Positions 7,110-14,266 of a DNA stretch of 34,585 bases are shown piece by piece. This DNA comes from DAOTVC01 sp034437215 (GTDB lineage: Bacteria; Chloroflexota; Anaerolineae; B4-G1; SLSP01), in contig DAOTVC010000176.1 of the NCBI GenBank assembly GCA_034437215.1, positions 1 through 34,585 on the forward strand. Reading direction: 5' to 3'. Made by a program: the position numbers and the translations under genes. How positions within the stretch are numbered: the stretch's first letter is position 1; the number at the start of each line of letters is the position of its first letter. The notes below the pieces were generated by a model, which was not told the DNA's origin, did not search any database, and worked only from the letters and a program-made list of their open reading frames with translations.

Positions 7110-8163
7110 AGGTCCCCGGCAAAGCAGCAAACGTGACCCCAAAAATGGCAAGGATAACGCCCACGAAGAGTGCGTAGACGGCTCCAAAACCTACGGAGAG
7201 CCCCAGGAAGTAGGCCAGCTCCGTGCCGGTGATCAGCGCTCCCCCCTCGGGTGGCGGTGCCCGGGAGATCATCATCTCCGGCTCCTCCTCCGCCAGAGCA
7301 GACTGCGCCAGCATCGTCAGGTCGAAGCCCTCCGTCCGTACGCGGAGGTCGAAGTAGAGGAGCGTCATGGCAGTCAGCTGCAGCGGGGTGTAGAGCATGC
7401 TCATCAGAATCTGGACCAGGGTGGTCACCACCGTCTGCACCGCAAAGATGACAAAGGGATCACGGGAGGGGACCAGGGTTTCACCGGCGAACTGAAAGAC
7501 GAAGGTGAAGAGCAGCGTCGGGCCACTGACAAGGAGCAGGTTAAAGAGAAAGAGGATGACAACAAAGCCCACGACGGGCCAGAAACGCCGCCGGGCAAGA
7601 TCCCAGGCGCGGCGTATCGCCGCACCCGCCGCTTTGTCCTCCAGGACGACGATCGGAGCTACCAGCGGCGTGATCACCGTGGCGAAGAAGAAGAGCATAC
7701 CGCCACCCGTCGCCCAACCGATGCAGGGGATGAGGAGCCAGATAAAGAGGAGCAGGCTGAAGAGCATGGCGAGAAGGATCGCGCCCACCAGGCGTCCCCA
7801 CTTCCCACCGATCTTGCGGTACGCTTCCATGAAGCCCACGGACTCCCCGAAGTATCCCTCGGCGATGGCCTGGGTCAGAGCTGCCGTCGCCAGCCCGCTT
7901 ATGAGAACCACGCTGACGAGGGTCAGGACCAGCTGGGCGAGAGACGAAAGAATCTGCCGCAAGTAGAACTCATCTTCGAAAGCGAGTGCAGGGGGTTGAT
8001 AGCCGAAGAGGGCGATGATCAAGGAGAGCAGGGAGATGGGCACCTGAACCACAGCGATGATCCCGACAAAGGTGAAGAAGTTGTGCCGGTAGAGACGAAT
8101 GGCCCTGTCGAGAATCTGACCTACGGACAGGGGCCTCAAACGGGGAATGCTGCGCGTCGTCAT
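7099..8163 (-). CDS. Multi-pass membrane protein, glycerophosphodiester-phosphodiesterase membrane-domain type
   Basis: 354 residues with about six or seven hydrophobic segments. The N-terminus RPLSVGQILDRAIRLYRHNF is typical of a large family of membrane proteins annotated after the membrane domain of glycerophosphoryl diester phosphodiesterases. No phosphodiesterase catalytic domain is present, so an enzyme name would mislead. The middle contains VVLEDKAAGAAIRRAWDLARRRFWPV, a conserved family feature. The ATG at 8163 is chosen because AAAGGAGG lies 6 bases upstream; an ATG at 8169 directly abuts that site. It is the first gene of the operon that runs to 2712. Confidence 0.75.
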   Translation of the reverse strand: MTTRSIPRLRPLSVGQILDRAIRLYRHNFFTFVGIIAVVQVPISLLSLIIALFGYQPPALAFEDEFYLRQILSSLAQLVLTLVSVVLISGLATAALTQAIAEGYFGESVGFMEAYRKIGGKWGRLVGAILLAMLFSLLLFIWLLIPCIGWATGGGMLFFFATVITPLVAPIVVLEDKAAGAAIRRAWDLARRRFWPVVGFVVILFLFNLLLVSGPTLLFTFVFQFAGETLVPSRDPFVIFAVQTVVTTLVQILMSMLYTPLQLTAMTLLYFDLRVRTEGFDLTMLAQSALAEEEPEMMISRAPPPEGGALITGTELAYFLGLSVGFGAVYALFVGVILAIFGVTFAALPGTFGP

Positions 8164-8266
8164 CTTCATCCTCCTTTCGTGAGAGGGTGACGAAACCTGT
8201 ACTTCGTCACTTGGTACTGGCAATTCAAGGATTCGCCAACTCGACAAGCAAGCCCAGGTTGTTGTT

Positions 8267-8297
8267 ATTGTAGCACAACTCGGAAACGCGAAAACAA
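8267..8297 (-). promoter_or_regulatory. Promoter of the DUF4129-MoxR-DUF58 operon
   Basis: Minus strand: -10 TACAAT (8272-8267) and a weaker -35 TTGTTT (8297-8292) with a 19-bp spacer. A leader of about 95 bases follows before the first start codon. The -10 is good; the -35 choice is uncertain. Confidence 0.4.
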
Positions 8298-8355
8298 AAG
8301 GTGGTAGGGAATAGTGAATCCGGATAACTTGCGCCCGTTGGAACAGGATTGATTG

Positions 8356-9123
8356 TCAAAGGCGCTGAGCAGACAACCTCAGCAGAGCGCGACGTACCGC
8401 TTCGATGGGGCGCAGGTCCTGCTCCCGCAGAGCAGCGAGGAAATCGGCGTAATGGGCCTCGTCTGCCCCCGTCACGACGGTGCTCTCCCCTTCACGGGTG
8501 AAGTCACCCGGCGCCTTGCCCGTCCAGAGGAGCCGCTCCTCCGTCCCATCACTCTCGTAGACGGCGCTGAGCCAGCGCTTCATCGACCACCCTCGACCCC
8601 GCTCCACGCCCAGAAAGACCTTGAGGGTGACGGCACGCAGGTGCGCGGGATCGACGCCGTTCTCCCCACAGAGCTGCTCCCGGGCCTCCTCCAGGGTGTC
8701 GGCGTGCAGGTTGGAGACGATGAGGTGCCCCGCTGCCCGTAGGGCGAAAAAGGAGCGTGCGTCGGCTCCCCAGAGGTAGGCGTAGTAGTAGGTCGCCGGG
8801 CTGATCTCGTGGGCCAGGTAGCAGGTGCTCCCCGGTCGAGAGTCCCGGCGGGCTGCGGCGAGCACAGCACGGCTCTCGACGGCGCGCAGGGCGACCCCAT
8901 CGGGTAGGAAGTTGAGGAGGGCGACCATCACCGCCGTCTTGCCCGCGCCACCGGGGTTGGCGCCCACGAGCAGCGAGGCGCCCCGGCGCATGGCGGCGGC
9001 CAGGTAGGCAGCCAGGGGTAGATCGATCGTGCCGGCCTCCAGAAGATCGACGAGGGAGAGCATCCTCCCGCCCCGCTGGTTGCACGCGTTCAGAGCCTGG
9101 ACGTGTTGGCTGATCGACGGCAC
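8356..9123 (-). CDS. Orphan P-loop ATPase resembling type II/IV secretion ATPases
   Basis: 255 residues. Walker A is GANPGGAGKT (54-63), preceded by a short helical region. NLHADTLEEAREQL (138-151) resembles the histidine box of VirB11/PilT/GspE-type ATPases (HA followed by a helix). The Walker B region is probably around GHLIVSN. The C-terminal third has no family I recognise. No pilin, prepilin peptidase or secretion platform gene is nearby. The start is GTG, supported by GGGAG six bases upstream; an ATG 20 codons later is the alternative. Function unknown: the P-loop is certain, and the link to secretion ATPases is an inference from the order and spacing of motifs. Confidence 0.65.
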   Translation of the reverse strand: MPSISQHVQALNACNQRGGRMLSLVDLLEAGTIDLPLAAYLAAAMRRGASLLVGANPGGAGKTAVMVALLNFLPDGVALRAVESRAVLAAARRDSRPGSTCYLAHEISPATYYYAYLWGADARSFFALRAAGHLIVSNLHADTLEEAREQLCGENGVDPAHLRAVTLKVFLGVERGRGWSMKRWLSAVYESDGTEERLLWTGKAPGDFTREGESTVVTGADEAHYADFLAALREQDLRPIEAVRRALLRLSAQRL

Positions 9124-9160
9124 TCGTTACTCCCTAAACAGGTTGGATTAAACCGTCTTG

Positions 9161-9250
9161 CGTAAATCCCACAGAAGATTTACGGAGCTAAAACGTGAAG
9201 CGTGAAACGTGAGCCCTTACGCTTTACGTTTCACGCTTCACATCGTGACT
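9161..9250. repeat. Palindromic repeat, related to the element at 635-754
   Basis: GTGAAGCGTGAAACGT (9195-9210) is perfectly complementary to 9226-9241, with a 15-base loop. A second perfect hairpin precedes it: CGTAAATC (9161-9168) and GATTTACG (9177-9184). The core matches the central hairpin of the element at 635-754 closely, but the GGGTGTG ends are absent. It lies between the cyclophilin lipoprotein gene and the P-loop ATPase gene, starting 38 bases upstream of the latter. Confidence 0.7.
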
Positions 9251-9300
9251 TAACATCCCCCTCGATCTAGAGACGACCGTGGCCTACTTGTACAGGTGAT

Positions 9301-10563
9301 CTACTGCGTGCTGATGCTGACTTCCTGGATCATATCCCCCACCTGGATGGACTGGACGACGTCCAGGCCCTCGACCACCTCACCGAAGACAGTATACTCA
9401 CCGTCCAGCTGGGGCGTGCTGTCCAGGGTGATGTAGAACTGGCTGCCGCTGGACATCCGGCGGGGGTTGCCCTGATCGGGCAGACGCGCCATGGCGATGG
9501 CCCCCTCGACGTGCTCGAGGCCGATCTCCGCGGGGAGCAGGTAACCCGGTCCCCCCTGCCCTGTGCCCGTGGGATCACCCCCCTGGATGACGAAGTCGGG
9601 CTCGACGCGGTGGAAGGTCAGCCCATCGTAGAAGCCCTGCTGAGCGAGGAAGACGAAGTTGTTGACGGTCACCGGCGCCGCCTCGGCGTTCAGGTCCACG
9701 ACGATCTCCCCCTTCGAGGTCGTAATCGTCGCCCGATAGTCCTCTTCGGGATCGATCTCCATGGCGGGCGGACGGGGGTACATGGCGTTGCGGGCCTGGG
9801 GCTCCTCGGGAACGGGCAGCTCCGCGTTGGGTGGAATCTCCGGGGTGGGCGGGGTCTCGCTCTCCGTGATGGTGATGCTCTCGACGAGATCGCCGGGCTC
9901 GGCGGCCTGCTCGGGATCGCGCGGGCTGAGGCTGAAGAGGGTCTCCAGACCGCCGATCACCCTGCCGAAGACGGTATGGCGGTTATCCAGCCAGGGAGTG
10001 GGCGCATAGGTGATGAAGAACTGGCTGCCGTTGGTGTTGGGACCCGAGTTTGCCATGGAGAGGGTGCCCAGACGGTCGTGGGCCAACTCGGGGCTGAACT
10101 CATCCTCGAAGGTATAGCCCGGCCCGCCCATCCCCGTGCCCGTCGGATCGCCCCCCTGCGCCATAAAGCCGGGGATCACCCGGTGGAAGGTCGTGTCGTC
10201 ATAGAACCCCTCGCGGGCCAGGAAGACGAAGTTGTTGACCGTTCTGGGGGCTTGCTCGGGCAGCAGCTGCACCCTGATCTCCCCCTTCTCGGTTTGGATG
10301 GTCGCGACGTAGAACTTCTCGGGATCGATCTCCATGGAGGGAGGGTCGCTGTAGCTCGGTCGATCGTCCACCATCTCGGGCACATCCTCCTCAGCAGGCG
10401 CTTCTTCGGTAGCGGGCGGCTCGCTCGTCGCCGTCGCACGCACCTCGCCCTCCTCCCTCTCCTCCACCGTAGCCGTTTCAGAGGTTCCGCAGCTGCTCAG
10501 AATCCCAGCGATCAAAAACGCAATGAGCACCAGGACCAAAATCGGGTATCTCTCTCTTCTCAT
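9301..10563 (-). CDS. Lipoprotein with two cyclophilin-type peptidyl-prolyl isomerase domains
   Basis: 420 residues. A lipoprotein signal ends in LSSC (Cys25), followed by a 50-residue Glu/Thr/Pro-rich linker. Cyclophilin domain 1 (about 85-235) keeps the catalytic pattern: FHRVIPGFMAQGGD, ANSGPNTNGSQFFIT and WLDNRHTVFG (Arg, Phe, Gln, Trp and His equivalents of human CypA). Domain 2 (about 275-418) keeps FHRVEPDFVIQGGD and SSGSQFYIT, but has PQLDGEYTVFG, so the Trp and His equivalents are Gln and Tyr. Both domains begin with nearly the same lead-in (MEIDPE, KGEI, TVNNFVFLA), so the protein arose by internal duplication. It should fold proteins outside the membrane. AAGGAG precedes the ATG at 10563. 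Confidence 0.9.
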   Translation of the reverse strand: MRRERYPILVLVLIAFLIAGILSSCGTSETATVEEREEGEVRATATSEPPATEEAPAEEDVPEMVDDRPSYSDPPSMEIDPEKFYVATIQTEKGEIRVQLLPEQAPRTVNNFVFLAREGFYDDTTFHRVIPGFMAQGGDPTGTGMGGPGYTFEDEFSPELAHDRLGTLSMANSGPNTNGSQFFITYAPTPWLDNRHTVFGRVIGGLETLFSLSPRDPEQAAEPGDLVESITITESETPPTPEIPPNAELPVPEEPQARNAMYPRPPAMEIDPEEDYRATITTSKGEIVVDLNAEAAPVTVNNFVFLAQQGFYDGLTFHRVEPDFVIQGGDPTGTGQGGPGYLLPAEIGLEHVEGAIAMARLPDQGNPRRMSSGSQFYITLDSTPQLDGEYTVFGEVVEGLDVVQSIQVGDMIQEVSISTQ

Positions 10564-10658
10564 ACTTACTCCTTCTGTTATAGATAGTCTCGGCACAGCG
10601 ATCTCCCGTTGTGCCCAAGTCAAGGTCTAAAGATACCCTATATCTCGATTCTATCAAA

Positions 10659-12137
10659 TCAGGGGGAGCGACCGAAGGTCTCCTCGTAGAGGATAAGAGC
10701 TGCCAACATGGCGGAGCGAATCACATCGTAGGGGGCGTAGAGGGACTTACCGATCCAGAGCTGCGGGCAAGCGAGGGCGCCGCACTCGCGCGAGGCCTCG
10801 AGGTAAGCGGCCCCCCGGTGTAACACCTCCGCATCCACCTCCCCCTGACGCCGGTAGTGCAGCAGGCCCAGCAGGACGTAGGCCGTCTCCTCAGCGGTGC
10901 CGATATCGTAGAAGCCCCACGAACCATCAGCACGCTGCGTGTGGAGCAGCCACGCGACGGTGTCCCGACAGGCGCGCTCCGCCCACGGGCTGTACCCTGA
11001 CAGGGTGACCAGCGCTTGCGAGGTAGCATGATGAGGAGAGGCGTGCCCCTTATCCATCCAGTACATGTCGTGTACGTGGCTGTCGAGGAGCAGGATGACC
11101 ATCTGTTCGCGCAACTCTCGCCCACCGGGATAGGCAGGGAGGGCATCCAGCGCCTGCAGGGCATGGACGTTGGTGGTGACGCTCAAGGTGCGCTCGTAGT
11201 CGTAAGTCCGAAAGCTGTGGTGCTCTACGTCCTCAAAGTGTTGCAAAACCTCAGGGCCGACGTCATAGCCGGCATGCAGGAGCAGGCGGAGAGCAATCGC
11301 GGTGATATCTCCGTTGGGAACGGGCAGTGTGGCATCCACCCTCCCCCCATGCGCACTTATCTCAAAGTAGAGCTCCTCCCAGATCTCCGACCCTGCGAGC
11401 TTCCTCAAAGGAAGCTCTGTGAGAGCGAGATTGTTCAACACCTGAGTGAGCTCGAGAGAGCGAAAGGGATAGAGGGAGACGATGGCGGGCAAGGAGGTTA
11501 AGTAGCCCAGGGCGCGCTCGTCCCTTCCCGTAAGGTGAAAGTAGTAGGCGGTCGCAGAAGGAGAGTTACCCAGAGAGCCGTTCACCAGGAGAGCCTGGCG
11601 CATGAGACCGACGTTGCCGTACTGCCCCAGAAACTCCAGCGAGCGCCCGATGGAGCTCCCGACCGAATAGATCTCTTCAGGAGAGAACTGGTTGATTTTC
11701 GCCTTCCGGATGACGTCGTACCCGTAGGTGTGCGCCGGTACGTCCAATCCCAGCCGGCGCGCCTCGGTGAGCAATGTGGGAAAGATCAGCTCGAAGCCGT
11801 CCGGCTTGGAGGGATCGGCCCCCAACCGATGGGTGTGCTGCCACAGGTAGGTCTCCCCACGCCGCATCGTCTCTTGCACAGCCGGCCCTGGCCCGCTCTC
11901 CTGTAGGGCCATGAGCGCCGCGAGGGTACTGACGATCCGGTCGTGGTAGTACTCGATCTCCCCGCCCCAGCTCCCGTCTTGGTTTTGGTGTTCCAACAGC
12001 CAGCTGATGAGGTAGGGCCAACGGATGCTCCCCTCTCCATCACGGAGCCGGGCCAACCAGGCGATGTCGTAAGCGCTAGGGCTCATACGTTGGTGTAGAT
12101 TGCGAATCAGTGTTTGGGCCTCTTCTATGTGCCCCAT
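10659..12137 (-). CDS. Class II diterpene cyclase-like (copalyl-diphosphate-synthase-like) protein with altered DxDD
   Basis: 492 residues, the full size of a bacterial class II diterpene cyclase. Family marks in order: SAYDIAWLARL (21-31), WLLEHQNQDGSWG (46-58), HDRIVSTLAALMAL (65-78), LLLHAGYDV (285-293), WMDKGHASPHHATS (360-373) and QRADGSWGFYD (401-411). These follow the plant and bacterial copalyl-diphosphate-synthase pattern. The catalytic DxDD, expected just before TA at 279-280, reads NGDI (275-278): only the middle Asp (D277), the presumed proton donor, is kept. The enzyme may therefore use another substrate, be weak, or have become a binding protein. No prenyl-diphosphate synthase or class I terpene synthase lies nearby. 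GAGGAG sits upstream of the ATG. Confidence 0.82.
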   Translation of the reverse strand: MGHIEEAQTLIRNLHQRMSPSAYDIAWLARLRDGEGSIRWPYLISWLLEHQNQDGSWGGEIEYYHDRIVSTLAALMALQESGPGPAVQETMRRGETYLWQHTHRLGADPSKPDGFELIFPTLLTEARRLGLDVPAHTYGYDVIRKAKINQFSPEEIYSVGSSIGRSLEFLGQYGNVGLMRQALLVNGSLGNSPSATAYYFHLTGRDERALGYLTSLPAIVSLYPFRSLELTQVLNNLALTELPLRKLAGSEIWEELYFEISAHGGRVDATLPVPNGDITAIALRLLLHAGYDVGPEVLQHFEDVEHHSFRTYDYERTLSVTTNVHALQALDALPAYPGGRELREQMVILLLDSHVHDMYWMDKGHASPHHATSQALVTLSGYSPWAERACRDTVAWLLHTQRADGSWGFYDIGTAEETAYVLLGLLHYRRQGEVDAEVLHRGAAYLEASRECGALACPQLWIGKSLYAPYDVIRSAMLAALILYEETFGRSP

Positions 12138-12228
12138 TTCGTCTCCTCAAGGTGCGGTGCCGCTAGTGATGGGGGGTTGACTCCCGAACCTGTACGACGA
12201 CTGAACCAACAATAATTGGACCCCTAAT

Positions 12229-12257
12229 AGTATAAAAAATAATTCGCGAAAACACAA
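12229..12257 (-). promoter_or_regulatory. Promoter of the diterpene-cyclase-like gene
   Basis: Minus strand: TTGTGT (12257-12252), 17-bp spacer, TATACT (12234-12229), in a locally AT-rich stretch. A leader of about 85 bases follows. Confidence 0.5.
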
Positions 12258-12519
12258 GTTCGCCACAAGGTCTACATACACTTTTCCAACCGGCCGTCCG
12301 GGCAGTGAGGAACAGATCGAAATCAAACCCGGCCCCGAACAGCAGGGGTCAGAAGAGAGCGGCTCTCCAGGATTTCGCAGGGTACAACAGGGCCCTTTAC
12401 CACGCGTTTCTTGCCACAACGCAGGAAAGGTCTGGTACGCCCCACCGCAGCAGCCATTTGGGCTAGTTTTAGAGCTGCTTACCCCGCCACCCGGCGAAAG
12501 CCAAAAGACCCAAGAGAGC
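12258..12519. other. Gene-free stretch with small hairpins, unassigned
   Basis: Between the NIF3-like stop and the cyclase promoter I see no credible gene. Small hairpins occur, for example CGCC/GGCG within the pairing arms GCTT/AAGC near 12476-12500 (possibly the end of the NIF3-like transcript), and GAGAG/CTCTC near 12355. No known RNA family was recognised on either strand. Confidence 0.4.
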
Positions 12520-13359
12520 TTATCCTCGCGGGGGTGCATCTGCCAGCACGTCGCTCAAAACATCGACGGTGAGCCCGCGACGGCGCAGGGCCTCGACGTA
12601 GGGCGCGATTCCCACAGCGTCCCCCGTGAGATGCCCGGTGACGAGGAGCTGGCCCCCGTCGTGCGCCTGCAACCGCACCAGATCTCCGGCGGTGATGTGA
12701 ATGTAGACGACGGTGTCGATCCCGTGATCGAAATAGGCCCGCGCCACCTCATACCCCCCGTTGGTCAGCGCGCCGTGGGCCACGACGACCCGGCCCGCCG
12801 GCGCATCCGCATCACCCAGCAGCACCTGCACCTCCGTCAGCGCCCGCCGGGCAGCGGGCAGCTCCGAGAGGGTTCGAGCTACATCCCCCAGGCTGGGCTC
12901 GGCATCGGCTACCAAGCGGGCATCGACGGCAGCCTGCATCTTGCGGCGCCCCAACTCATCCAGAGGCGCGTGGATGTTGAGAAAGGGCATACCCAGCAAC
13001 CGGGCCGCCTGGGGGACCTGCTCGTAGTTGCGCACGATCCCGCCCAGACGCAGGGTCTCCAACTTCGGGGCCACAGCTGCCCGCGCGGCCTCCACGGGCA
13101 CCCCGGCGTCGACCAGCAGGTCAACGTGACGTTCGAAGACCTGCCAGGCGCGGTAGGTCACCCCTACGGGATGGTGAGCAATGACGGCGTCGTAGCCCAA
13201 CTGCCGGGCCATCAGGAGCTCACCGGCACCGATATCGAGACCAAAGAGCAGCCGCTCGATCCCTTCACCGGGCACGTAGATGGCACTGTCGGCCGGTATC
13301 CCATCGTAGCCCACGAGCTCCAACGCGATCTGCATGAGAGTGCTTGTGTCAACGACCAT
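12520..13359 (-). CDS. NIF3-like (DUF34) dinuclear metal-binding protein
   Basis: 279 residues. The paired histidines of the metal site lie in YDAVIAHHPVG (H62, H63), after GLDIGAGELLMARQLG. The C-terminal half has LLVTGHLTGDAVGIAPYVEALRRRG, matching the C-terminal GH...E/D metal-binding block of the family, with Asp where Glu is common. NIF3 proteins bind two metals, and their substrate is still debated (GTP cyclohydrolase-like or nucleotide-repair roles have been suggested). The start has AAAGGAG 7 bases upstream. A palindromic repeat lies 28 bases upstream of the start codon. It appears to be a single-gene unit between the cyclase and the pentose-phosphate genes. Confidence 0.82.
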   Translation of the reverse strand: MVVDTSTLMQIALELVGYDGIPADSAIYVPGEGIERLLFGLDIGAGELLMARQLGYDAVIAHHPVGVTYRAWQVFERHVDLLVDAGVPVEAARAAVAPKLETLRLGGIVRNYEQVPQAARLLGMPFLNIHAPLDELGRRKMQAAVDARLVADAEPSLGDVARTLSELPAARRALTEVQVLLGDADAPAGRVVVAHGALTNGGYEVARAYFDHGIDTVVYIHITAGDLVRLQAHDGGQLLVTGHLTGDAVGIAPYVEALRRRGLTVDVLSDVLADAPPRG

Positions 13360-13386
13360 GCTTCGACTCCTTTATCAAGATGATGA

Positions 13387-13502
13387 AGGGGTGTTTCAAC
13401 CCAGTTGGGAGCTACCCCTGGCTGAAACGTAAAGCGTGAAACGTGAGAACCTCACCATTTCACGCCTCGGCTCAACTCAACTGAAGCACACCCAGATAAT
13501 AA
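13387..13502. mobile_element. Decayed copy of the MITE-like element
   Basis: From GGGGTGTTTCAACCCAG (13388 on) to GAAGCACACCC (ending 13493), this matches the element at 635-754 along most of its length, including GCTGAAACGTAAAGCGTGAA and CACGCCTCGG. About 14 bases are missing from the right arm of the central hairpin. The flanks AGATGATGA (13378-13386) and AGATAATAA (13494-13502) agree at 7 of 9 positions, which could be a mutated target duplication. Confidence 0.7.
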
Positions 13503-13531
13503 GCTCCACATCACAGCGCTTCGACGCTCCC

Positions 13532-14266
13532 CTACTCTCCCAGGGCCGCCTGGTCGACGAACCAGCGCAGACGTCCCCGGCGCGGCTGCACCAGCTGCGC
13601 CGGGAGCTCCTGGGGACGGTAGGGACCCTGAGCGACCCTCTCCAGGATCGTCGCCTTGCGCTCCCCGGCGACGATGAAGGCGACGTTCTCCGCCGCGTTC
13701 AGGACCACCGGCGTCAGCGTCAACCGCCATGCGTCCAACTTCTCCACGTGGTGGGCGATCACCCAGCGTTGCTGCCGGTGCTGCTGCTCCTGGAGCACAG
13801 CGGTACCCGGGAAGAGAGATGCGGTGTGCCCGTCCTCGCCCAGACCCAGCAGGATCAGATCAAAGCGCGGCACCCGCCCCTCACCGAAGACCGACCGGAG
13901 CTCCTGCTCGTAGAGCTCGGCTGCCCGTTCAGGCGCCAGCTCCCCCCGCATCCGGTGGACCTGCTCCTCGGGAATGGGGAGGTGGCGCAGAAGGGCTTCG
14001 TAAGCCAGCCGGTAGTTGCTCTCAGGGTGGTCGGGAGGAAGAGAACGCTCGTCCCCCCAGAAGAGCTCCACCTGCGCCCAATCGACCCGTTGGGCGTAGC
14101 GAGGTGTTGCCAGAGCTTCGTACGCCGGGCGGGGGGTGGAGCCGCCTGCCAGCGCTACGGTAAAGGGCACCTTCTGGCTCAGAGCCTCGACCGCCAACGT
14201 CACGAAGTGCTGGGCCACCGCCTCCGCCAGGGCATCCTCATCTGAGTAGACGCGCACCTCCGTCAT
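13532..14266 (-). CDS. pgl: 6-phosphogluconolactonase
   Basis: 244 residues, the usual DevB/Pgl length. It hydrolyses 6-phosphogluconolactone, the product of glucose-6-phosphate dehydrogenase, to 6-phosphogluconate in the cytoplasm. Motifs: VALAGGSTPRPAYEAL (37-52), ELFWGDERSLPPDHPESNY, and LILLGLGEDGHTASLFPGT. The ATG at 14266 overlaps the zwf stop by one base (TGATG), so translation of the two pathway enzymes is probably coupled. Longer frames upstream of this start lie inside zwf and were rejected. Confidence 0.95.
   Translation of the reverse strand: MTEVRVYSDEDALAEAVAQHFVTLAVEALSQKVPFTVALAGGSTPRPAYEALATPRYAQRVDWAQVELFWGDERSLPPDHPESNYRLAYEALLRHLPIPEEQVHRMRGELAPERAAELYEQELRSVFGEGRVPRFDLILLGLGEDGHTASLFPGTAVLQEQQHRQQRWVIAHHVEKLDAWRLTLTPVVLNAAENVAFIVAGERKATILERVAQGPYRPQELPAQLVQPRRGRLRWFVDQAALGE

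Noticed and set aside
7099..7187. Upstream TTG start for the DUF4129 gene
   Set aside because: It would overlap the preceding gene by 89 bases and place a non-signal stretch before a good signal peptide; the TTG at 7109 fits better.
12466..12477. GTTTTAGAGCTG, identical to the start of a well-known type II CRISPR repeat
   Set aside because: It occurs once, with no second copy at spacer distance and no cas gene or tracrRNA-like sequence nearby, so it is chance.
12147..12539. Minus-strand frame of 130 codons in the gap before the diterpene-cyclase-like gene
   Set aside because: It overlaps the NIF3-like end and the cyclase promoter, has no ribosome-binding site and no protein-like pattern.
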